DNA of 7,468 nt, taken from Bacillota bacterium. GTDB taxonomy: Bacteria > Bacillota > Clostridia > Oscillospirales > Oscillospiraceae. Below the pieces are notes generated by a model, which was not told the DNA's origin, ran no database searches, and saw only the letters and a list, made by a program, of their open reading frames with translations. Each line of letters opens with the position of its first letter. The stretch's first letter is position 1. The translations under genes and the position numbers were made by a program. Location of the stretch: positions 1-7,468 of the forward strand of contig JAEWML010000249.1 in assembly GCA_023393155.1 (NCBI GenBank). Direction: 5' to 3'. Of the stretch, positions 1-5,265 are shown one piece after another.

Positions 1-2
1 CC

Positions 3-776
3 ATTTTAAGCGGCATCGTATGGACGGGCCGCGAATACCTGTCCGAGGGAGTGATGGCCGTGCTGGAAAATTGCGACGCCAGCTCCGCGCTGCTGTGGGG
101 AGCTTTCGTCATGGCGGCCACCGGTATCATTCTGGCGCTGACCACGAAGATCATGAACTTCGCCGAAACAATGTCCACCATCGTGGACGGCTTCAAGCTC
201 ATGGTTCTCACGGGGGCAATCCTGGTCATGGCGTGGTCGCTGGGCTCTATTACAAAGGAGCTGGGCCTGGCCGCCTTCGTGGTGGAGCTGATCGGCGATA
301 ACGTTCCCATTGGCGTGCTGCCTCCGCTGGTGTTTTTGCTCTCCATCCTGATCGCGTTTGCCACCGGCACCTCCTGGGGCACCATGGCGATCATGACACC
401 GCTAGCAATCTCCATGGGCTATCAGCTCACCGGCGACGTCAACATGGCGGTTGCCATGTCCGGCGCGGTTCTGTCCGGCGCTATTTTTGGCGACCACTCC
501 TCTCCCGTGTCCGATACCACGGTGATGGCCTCCATCTTCTCGGGGGCGGACCACATCGACCATGTGAGCACCCAGCTCCCCTATGCCATAACCGTAGGCG
601 GGGTGATTCTCGTGCTGTATACCATCTTCGGCTTCACCAGATGCAACCCGCTGATTCTGCTCGCCGCCGGGCTAGTGACCTTGTTCCTGCTTGCGACGGT
701 GCTGCATAAGTATTATCTCAAAAAATACAACATCGACCCGAATTATGCGGACAGCATGATAAAAGCGGTGAAATAA
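3..776 (+). CDS. nhaC: NhaC-family Na+/H+ antiporter, C-terminal part (5' truncated by window edge)
   Basis: An integral membrane transporter of the NhaC/ion-transporter superfamily, which exchanges Na+ for H+ or, in some members, organic acids or amines. The frame is open from the first full codon at position 3, so the start lies outside the window. The 257 visible residues are about the second half of a usual 450-480 aa protein. Family signatures are clear: GTSWGTM at visible residues 122-128, FGDHSSPVSDTT at 162-173, and DHIDHV followed by QLPYA at about 183-195. I see roughly six or seven hydrophobic segments, ending in a short basic tail (KYYLKKYN). An internal GTG-ATG pair at 51/54 could be misread as a start but has coding sequence of the same family before it. 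The gene ends at a shared terminator and converges on the regulator. Whether it serves the downstream operon is unknown; the true substrate cannot be read from sequence. Confidence 0.9.
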   Translation: MLSGIVWTGREYLSEGVMAVLENCDASSALLWGAFVMAATGIILALTTKIMNFAETMSTIVDGFKLMVLTGAILVMAWSLGSITKELGLAAFVVELIGDNVPIGVLPPLVFLLSILIAFATGTSWGTMAIMTPLAISMGYQLTGDVNMAVAMSGAVLSGAIFGDHSSPVSDTTVMASIFSGADHIDHVSTQLPYAITVGGVILVLYTIFGFTRCNPLILLAAGLVTLFLLATVLHKYYLKKYNIDPNYADSMIKAVK

Positions 777-795
777 CAGACGCGCTTTCCCATGG

Positions 796-843
796 AAAAA
801 AGCCGTTTCAGACCCGATCAAGCCAGACCTGAAACGGCCTTTT
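796..843. terminator. Bidirectional intrinsic terminator between the convergent antiporter and regulator genes
   Basis: A 10-bp perfect stem, GCCGTTTCAG at 802-811 with CTGAAACGGC at 829-838, encloses a 17-nt loop. It is flanked by AAAAAA (796-801) on the left and TTTT (840-843) on the right. Read leftward it gives a stem followed by six U's, stopping the regulator transcript. Read rightward it gives a stem followed, after one C, by four U's, stopping the antiporter transcript. It lies exactly between the two convergent stop codons (776 and 854). Confidence 0.85.
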
Positions 844-853
844 CCGGAAATGC

Positions 854-2575
854 TCATTGCGCGTTATATTTATTCAGTTTGCGGTACAAGGTGCGCAGGC
901 TGATGTGAAGCTCATCAGCAATGCGCTTTTTTCCGTCCATGGTCTGTCCGTACTGATCCAGGAGCTTTTGAATCTGCTCGTTCTCATTTTGACCCCTCCC
1001 TGCCTTGTCTGCGGGCTTTGGCGCGAGCCGCGCCGGTTTTTGCACCAGCAGCCGGGAAGGGAGGTCGCGGACGGACGCCTCGCTGTGTTCGCAGAGGTTT
1101 GCCACGTACTCCACCACATTTTGCAGGTCCCGGATGTTTCCCGGCCAGGAATAGTGAAGTAAAAAATCCGCCGCCTCCGGAGAGAACCGCTCCACAGGGG
1201 TGTTAAGATTCAGCTTCAGCTTTTTCAGGTAGTTCATGGCGATGGGCAGAATGTCGTCCTGGCGCTCCCGCAGGGGAGGCAACTCCAGATTGATCACGCC
1301 GATGCGGTAAAACAAATCCTTGCGGAACTTGCCCTGCTGCATCATCTCCTCCAGGTCGCAGTTTGTCGCCGCGATGACGCGGATATTCAGCGGGATTTTC
1401 TCCGTGGAGCCCACCCGTTCCAGCTCGTATTCCTGGAGAACCCGCAGCAGCTTTGGCTGCATGGACAGGGGCATTTCGCCCAGCTCGTCCAAAAACAGCG
1501 TTCCGCCCTGCGCTATCTCAATTTTGCCAATTTTGCCGCCCTTTTTTGCCCCTGTGAACGAGCCCTCGCCATAGCCGAACAGCTCGCTTTCGAAAAGGGA
1601 CTCCGGAATGCCGGAACAGTTCACTGCTACGAAGGGATACTGCCGCCGCTCGCTCTGCTCGTGGATGGCGCGGGCTACCAGGTCCTTTCCGGTTCCTGTT
1701 TCCCCGGTGATAAGAACCGGGGAAGAGCTGTCCGCCATTTTCTTGATCAGCTTGTGCAGGCCGCGGGTCTGGGGCGTTGAGCCGATGATGTGCTCGGTGC
1801 TGTAGGTCTCGTTTCCATCGCCGTAACGTCCATCCGTCAACCGCACAGCCACCGCCGTCACCCGATCGTCCCGAAGCACGGGAAGGCATGAAAATTTGGC
1901 GCGATAGCCGTCTTTCACGAACTCTTTGTTTAGGAATTCCACTCCGCGAAGCGCCTTTTTTGCCATATCCTCCGGCACGATGTGCCACAGGGAGCTGTTT
2001 GCCAGTCTGCAAAAGTTCAGGGAGGTCATGGCAATCTGATTGTACTGGGTGATCACGCCGTTGGAATCAGTGAGGAGCATGGGATGGGCGGACATCTCCA
2101 TCACGGCGCGGACGGTGTCGTCAGTGTGAACGGAGGTGACCTGGCTGGTTTTGCCGCAGATAAAGTTGCCCAGCATCACCGCGATCTCGCTGATGGTCTC
2201 CATGTAGGAATCCGTGTTGCCACTGATGCGGTTAAAGCCCTCCTTGGTGAAGGAGGTGATGGCGACCACCCCCGTCACGGCGCCGTCCGCCTTGATGCAG
2301 GCCAGCAGCTCCATCGTGGCGGGGCATTTGTCACGGAAGCGGCAGCCGAGGCAGGATGGCATCTCTCCCGGGGCGTTCACCACCACGCTGCCGTAATGCA
2401 GAACCTCCTGAATGGAGGGAGCGTGTACCGCCCGCCCCTTCTTTTTCAAGTAGACGGGCGTGCCGCACACAAGATGCGCTTCGTTGTCAAAGACCGCCAC
2501 CTCAACCTTTAAGGCAATTCCGATGCTGTGGATCATGCGCTCGATGGGTTGACAAAGCTGTTGCAGGCTTTCCAA
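854..2575 (-). CDS. Sigma-54-dependent transcriptional activator (sensor - PAS - AAA+ - Fis HTH)
   Basis: A bacterial enhancer-binding protein that hydrolyses ATP to open sigma-54 promoters. I place the start at TTG 2575, giving 573 aa. It has GGAGG nine bases upstream and follows a good promoter, whereas the farther TTG at 2629 lies inside that promoter. Numbered from TTG 2575: residues 1-140 form a GAF-like sensor region with a Cys cluster (C75, C78, C84, also C93). About 152-257 is PAS-like. The AAA+ domain has Walker A GETGTGKD (291-298), the sigma-54 contact loop GSFTGA (338-343, a variant of GAFTGA), Walker B GGTLFLDE (357-364) and arginines in FRKDLFYRI. A Fis/HTH_8 helix-turn-helix sits at about 549-567. 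There is no phosphoreceiver domain, so a small ligand or redox signal is likely sensed directly. It is divergent from the SDR-GcvP operon, which has a sigma-54 promoter, and is most likely its activator. I cannot name the effector. Confidence 0.93.
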   Translation of the reverse strand: MESLQQLCQPIERMIHSIGIALKVEVAVFDNEAHLVCGTPVYLKKKGRAVHAPSIQEVLHYGSVVVNAPGEMPSCLGCRFRDKCPATMELLACIKADGAVTGVVAITSFTKEGFNRISGNTDSYMETISEIAVMLGNFICGKTSQVTSVHTDDTVRAVMEMSAHPMLLTDSNGVITQYNQIAMTSLNFCRLANSSLWHIVPEDMAKKALRGVEFLNKEFVKDGYRAKFSCLPVLRDDRVTAVAVRLTDGRYGDGNETYSTEHIIGSTPQTRGLHKLIKKMADSSSPVLITGETGTGKDLVARAIHEQSERRQYPFVAVNCSGIPESLFESELFGYGEGSFTGAKKGGKIGKIEIAQGGTLFLDELGEMPLSMQPKLLRVLQEYELERVGSTEKIPLNIRVIAATNCDLEEMMQQGKFRKDLFYRIGVINLELPPLRERQDDILPIAMNYLKKLKLNLNTPVERFSPEAADFLLHYSWPGNIRDLQNVVEYVANLCEHSEASVRDLPSRLLVQKPARLAPKPADKAGRGQNENEQIQKLLDQYGQTMDGKKRIADELHISLRTLYRKLNKYNAQ

Positions 2576-2584
2576 AAAAATCCC

Positions 2585-2589
2585 CCTCC
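2585..2589 (-). promoter_or_regulatory. Ribosome binding site that fixes the regulator start at TTG 2575
   Basis: On the minus strand GGAGG (2589-2585) within CGGAGGGGGA is followed nine bases later by TTG at 2575-2573. No comparable site precedes the in-frame TTG at 2629, which overlaps the -35/-10 spacer. The shorter start therefore fits both translation and transcription signals. Confidence 0.7.
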
Positions 2590-2608
2590 GCGACTTTATT
2601 TGATGTTG

Positions 2609-2637
2609 AGTATAAACCCATATTGACAAAATGACAA
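2609..2637 (-). promoter_or_regulatory. Sigma-70-type promoter of the regulator gene
   Basis: Read on the minus strand: -35 TTGTCA (2637-2632), a 17-bp spacer, and -10 TATACT (2614-2609). This predicts a transcript start near 2602 and a leader of about 27 nt. The -35 region lies in a small dyad, ATATTG-N9-CAATAT (2640-2620), that contains the ATTGACA heptamer also found in the upstream inverted repeat at 2803-2844. This would fit autoregulation. The promoter is a direct match to consensus; the autoregulation is inference. Confidence 0.75.
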
Positions 2638-2640
2638 TAT

Positions 2641-2667
2641 GGCGACGACAAATAGCGGCGACAACAA
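2641..2667. repeat. Imperfect 11-bp direct repeat, 16-bp period
   Basis: GGCGACGACAA (2641-2651) recurs as GGCGACAACAA (2657-2667), differing at one position. It lies immediately upstream of the regulator's -35 box. It could be a binding site, but with only two copies it may be chance. Confidence 0.35.
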
Positions 2668-2760
2668 TTTTGCAAGGCCGAGAGTGAATTGGGCCGCGCC
2701 TGGCGCAAAGGCCTGGATTGGCCTGAAAATCCGGCGGGTGCGGGATCTGAAAAGCGCGGG

Positions 2761-2786
2761 GGGCTCCGTAGGAGTCTCCGGAGCCC
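2761..2786. repeat. GC-rich inverted repeat / hairpin
   Basis: An 8-bp perfect stem, GGGCTCCG (2761-2768) with CGGAGCCC (2779-2786), has a 10-nt loop. Nested shorter palindromes such as CTCCGGAG allow alternative folds. No T-tract follows in either direction, so it is not a normal intrinsic terminator. It sits between the regulator promoter and the putative activator site, and its role is unknown. Confidence 0.55.
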
Positions 2787-2802
2787 GGGCTTTCCGGCAG
2801 AT

Positions 2803-2844
2803 GGCAGTATTGACATTCCGTGTCATTGATCTGTCAATTCTGCC
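2803..2844. promoter_or_regulatory. Putative upstream activator sequence: 13-bp-arm inverted repeat
   Basis: The left arm GGCAGTATTGACA (2803-2815) pairs with the right arm TGTCAATTCTGCC (2832-2844) with a single T:T mismatch, across 16 nt. Inside it, TGACA-N5-TGTCA (2811-2825) makes a second overlapping dyad. The centre is about 164 bp upstream of the predicted sigma-54 start, within the normal range for enhancer-binding proteins. The ATTGACA heptamer also occurs at 2622-2628 in the regulator's own promoter. The symmetry is seen directly; binding by the divergent regulator is inference. Confidence 0.6.
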
Positions 2845-2960
2845 GGATATCTGAAACTGCCGCCCCCCCGCGGAAGGGCGCTTTGGCATTTTCCAATTGC
2901 CGCGCCGGTTGTCGCTGTTGAATTTTAAAATCAGCGCAGTTTGGACGCAAGATCCACAGT

Positions 2961-2976
2961 TGGCATGCTATTTGCT
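2961..2976 (+). promoter_or_regulatory. Sigma-54 (RpoN) -24/-12 promoter of the SDR-GcvP operon
   Basis: TGGCAT (2961-2966), N5, TTGCT (2972-2976). This matches the TGGCAC-N5-TTGCW consensus, with the essential GG (2962-2963) and GC (2974-2975) ten bases apart. The predicted start is near 2987, giving a leader of about 53 nt before the SDR ATG. The partner activator is encoded divergently, and a candidate activator site lies about 165 bp upstream. Confidence 0.82.
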
Positions 2977-3025
2977 ATATTTTAGTCGAAACGGTTCGAT
3001 AGTCTGTCTTCATATGAAATTTATT

Positions 3026-3031
3026 AGGAGG
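3026..3031 (+). promoter_or_regulatory. Strong Shine-Dalgarno site that selects ATG 3040 for the SDR
   Basis: AGGAGG lies eight bases before ATG 3040. The in-frame TTG at 3034 is only two bases from the site, too close for initiation, so ATG 3040 is preferred. Confidence 0.8.
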
Positions 3032-3039
3032 AATTGATC

Positions 3040-3834
3040 ATGCTTCAGAAAAAGGATCCCCTGAATCTGACCGGAAAGGTCGCCGTGATTACCGGAGGCG
3101 GTTCCGGCATCGGCCTGGGCGTGGCGCAGCTTTTGTCCGCATACGGCGCGGCGGTGGCGATTGTGGATGTCAGCGACAAAGCGGAGGCGCAGGCCCAGGA
3201 AATTCGCGATGCGGGCCGGCAGGCAGCGTTTTTCAAATGCGACGTGACCAGCGAGGAGAGCGTCGCCGCCACTGTCAAGGCAATTGTGGAGAAATTCGGA
3301 CGCATTGACATCTTGCACAACAATGCCGGCGTCACCGTCCGCAAAGCCATCGCCGACCTCTCCGAAAAGGAGTGGGACTTCGTTCTGGACGTGGGCCTGA
3401 AGGGACTGTTCCTTATGAGCAAGTATGTGATTCCCGAAATGCGGAAGCTGGGCGGCGGCTCCATCGTCAACACCGGATCGGGCTGGGGACTGAAGGGCGG
3501 AGACCTTGCGGCGGCCTACTGTGCCGTAAAGGGCGGCATCGTCAACGTCACCCGCGCCATGGCCATTGACTACGGTAAGGACAACATCCGTGTCAACTCC
3601 ATCAATCCCGGCGACACCGTCACCGCCATGATGCTCAGTGAAGGACGGCAAATCGGGGCGATCAAGTGCGAGGGGGACGAGGAGGGCTTCCTGAAGACCT
3701 GCGGCTGCGACCGGCCTCTGGCGCGCATCGGCCAGCCAGAAGACATTGCCAACGGCGTTTTGTTCCTGTGCTCCGGGCTTGCGAGCTGGGTGACCGGCGC
3801 GGCGCTGGTGGTGGACGGCGGCGGCATCGCCTGA
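3040..3834 (+). CDS. Short-chain dehydrogenase/reductase (classical SDR)
   Basis: A 264-aa soluble NAD(P)-dependent oxidoreductase that interconverts an alcohol and a ketone; the substrate is unknown. Classical SDR features are the Rossmann motif TGGGSGIG (18-25), Asp43 at the end of strand 2 (favouring NAD(H) over NADP(H)), CDV at 67-69, NNAG (94-97), catalytic Ser147, and Tyr160-x3-Lys164 in YCAVK. The C-terminus GAALVVDGGG is typical. One oddity is that the catalytic-tetrad Asn, normally in a VNLKG context, is Gly119 here (VGLKG). A Cys-rich insert (KTCGCDRP, about 219-226) lies in the substrate-loop region. It is the first gene after the sigma-54 promoter, with the GcvPA-like gene 27 bases downstream, so it probably works in the same pathway as the P-protein pair. 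FabG-like or sugar/polyol dehydrogenase labels from general annotation would be uninformative. Confidence 0.93.
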   Translation: MLQKKDPLNLTGKVAVITGGGSGIGLGVAQLLSAYGAAVAIVDVSDKAEAQAQEIRDAGRQAAFFKCDVTSEESVAATVKAIVEKFGRIDILHNNAGVTVRKAIADLSEKEWDFVLDVGLKGLFLMSKYVIPEMRKLGGGSIVNTGSGWGLKGGDLAAAYCAVKGGIVNVTRAMAIDYGKDNIRVNSINPGDTVTAMMLSEGRQIGAIKCEGDEEGFLKTCGCDRPLARIGQPEDIANGVLFLCSGLASWVTGAALVVDGGGIA

Positions 3835-3861
3835 TTTGATTGGAAGGGAGAAGCAACCGAT

Positions 3862-5253
3862 ATGAGAGGTTTTCCGAACCATCCCTACATCCCCAACTCG
3901 GATCCGCAAATTCAGGCGGAGATGCTCAAAGAGCTGGGCATGTCCTCCCTGGACGAGCTGCACCGGGACATCCCGGAGGAAATTCGGCTTCACCGGGAGA
4001 TGGATATTCCTGAGGCGTTTGACTCCGAGTACGCGCTCCGGCGGCATGTAGAGGGTCTTATGAAAAAGAATACCACCTGCAAGGATTATCTCAATTTCCT
4101 GGGTGCGGGCTGCTGGCAGCACGATGTCCCGGCCCTGTGCGACGAAATCAACTCCCGGGGAGAGTTCCTGACGGCTTACGGCGGCGAGCCCTATAACGAG
4201 CTGGGCCGCTTCCAGTCCCTGTTTGAATACGCCAGTATGGTGGCGGAGCTGGTGGGTATGGACGTGGTGAACGTCCCCACCATGGACTGGGCCCAGGCCG
4301 CGGCGACCACTGCCAGGATGGCCCAGCGCTACACGGGCCGCCGCCAGGTGCTGGTGCCGTCTATTCTGGACCCCGACAAGCTGCGGATTATGCGCAATTA
4401 CTGCGACCCCGACGTGGAGCTTGTGCAGGTCGCCTGCGACAAGCAGGGCCTGATGGATCTGACGGACTTGGAGGAGAAGCTCAGCGAGCAGGCCGCCGGT
4501 GTGTATTTTGAAAATCCCAACTACCTGGGGGCGCTGGAGGTCAACGCCCGGCGGATTTCCGACATGGCCCACGCGGCTGGCGCGCTGAGCCTGGTGGGCG
4601 TCGATCCCATTACGCTGGGCGTGATGGCCCCGCCGGCCGACTACGGTGCGGACATCGTCTGCGGCGACCTTCAGCCGCTGGGCATCCATATGAACTTCGG
4701 CGGCGGGCAGTCCGGCTTTATGGCCACCCGGGACGAGGAGCGCCTCGTGATGGAGTTCCCCTCCCGCCTGTTCGGCATCGGCCCCACCTCTCAGGAGGGG
4801 GAATACGGCTTCGGAGACGTGGCCTACGACCGCACGTCCTTCGGACACCTGCGGGAAAAGGCGAAGGAATACGTGGGAACCCAGACCGCCCTTTGGGGAA
4901 TCACCGCCGGGGTGTATCTGGCGACCATGGGGCCGCGGGGCATGGAGGATGTGGGGCAGACCATGATGCAAAACGCCCAATACGCCGTTTCAAAGCTCAA
5001 CGAAATCCCCAATGTGGCGGCAAACGCCTTGGGAGGCCTGTACATGAAGGAATTTCTGGTGGACTTCTCGAAAACCGGAAAGACCGTGGCTGAGATCAAC
5101 CGGGCGCTTTTGAGCAAGGGAATTTTCGGCGGAAAAGATATCAGCGCCGAGTTTCCGGCCTTTGGCCAGTCCGCGCTGTACTGCGTGACGGAGATCCATA
5201 CCTGCGGGGATTTGGATTGTCTTGCCGCGGCGCTGACGGAAATCGTCAGATAA
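3862..5253 (+). CDS. gcvPA: GcvPA-like protein (divergent glycine dehydrogenase subunit 1)
   Basis: 463 aa, the usual length of the alpha (N-terminal-half) subunit of two-subunit glycine decarboxylase, a PLP fold-type I enzyme. In the known enzyme this subunit lacks the PLP lysine but helps form the active site with GcvPB. Homology is clear along the length: an N-terminal YIPN (9-12) and GMSSLDEL region, RGEFLTAY (99-106), LFEYASMVAELVGMDVVN (about 120-137), ENPNYLGALE (217-226), YGADIVCGD (261-269), and ATELH-like TEIHTCGD (443-450). Segments that are nearly invariant in true GcvPA differ: TPYQPE is GGEPYNE (107-113), SMYDGAT is TMDWAQA (140-146), and the IRREKATSNICTNQ region is LREKAKEYVGTQ (330-341). 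ATG 3862 has GGGAG 11 bases upstream. The gene is translationally close to the SDR and to the GcvPB-like gene (12-base gap). Subunit assignment is confident; glycine as substrate is not. Confidence 0.88.
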   Translation: MRGFPNHPYIPNSDPQIQAEMLKELGMSSLDELHRDIPEEIRLHREMDIPEAFDSEYALRRHVEGLMKKNTTCKDYLNFLGAGCWQHDVPALCDEINSRGEFLTAYGGEPYNELGRFQSLFEYASMVAELVGMDVVNVPTMDWAQAAATTARMAQRYTGRRQVLVPSILDPDKLRIMRNYCDPDVELVQVACDKQGLMDLTDLEEKLSEQAAGVYFENPNYLGALEVNARRISDMAHAAGALSLVGVDPITLGVMAPPADYGADIVCGDLQPLGIHMNFGGGQSGFMATRDEERLVMEFPSRLFGIGPTSQEGEYGFGDVAYDRTSFGHLREKAKEYVGTQTALWGITAGVYLATMGPRGMEDVGQTMMQNAQYAVSKLNEIPNVAANALGGLYMKEFLVDFSKTGKTVAEINRALLSKGIFGGKDISAEFPAFGQSALYCVTEIHTCGDLDCLAAALTEIVR

Positions 5254-5265
5254 GGAGGGGAAACG

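Larger units (their letters stand above)
2576..3039. other. Divergent regulatory intergenic region
   Basis: These 464 bases separate the regulator start from the SDR start, and I find no convincing protein gene in them. From left to right they hold the regulator RBS and promoter, an imperfect direct repeat at 2641-2667, a GC-rich hairpin (2761-2786), a long inverted repeat with TGACA/TGTCA elements (2803-2844), a C-tract (2863-2869), an AT-rich palindrome ATTTTAAAAT (2922-2931), a sigma-54 promoter (2961-2976), and a leader of about 53 nt with a strong Shine-Dalgarno site. The arrangement of divergent activator, upstream site at about -165, and -24/-12 promoter is the classic layout of a sigma-54 activated operon. 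Confidence 0.8.

Noticed and set aside
2576..2629. Extended N-terminus of the regulator from TTG 2629
   Set aside because: That start lies between the -35 and -10 boxes of the apparent promoter and has no Shine-Dalgarno site; TTG 2575 has both in place.
2884..2900. A second sigma-54-like element, TGGCAT followed by TTGC
   Set aside because: The GG-to-GC distance is 12 bases instead of the required 10, so it should not be recognised; the element at 2961-2976 has exact spacing.
2986..2999. Small dyad TCGAA-ACGG-TTCGA near the predicted sigma-54 transcript start
   Set aside because: The 5-bp arms are short enough to be chance, and I see no terminator or riboswitch structure in the leader of about 53 nt.
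3010..4980. A 656-codon open frame on the minus strand, antisense to the SDR and GcvPA-like genes
   Set aside because: Its translation is His-, Gly- and Val-rich without recognisable domains, while the plus strand has strong family matches, good ribosome binding sites and tight operon spacing. Long antisense frames are common opposite GC-rich genes.
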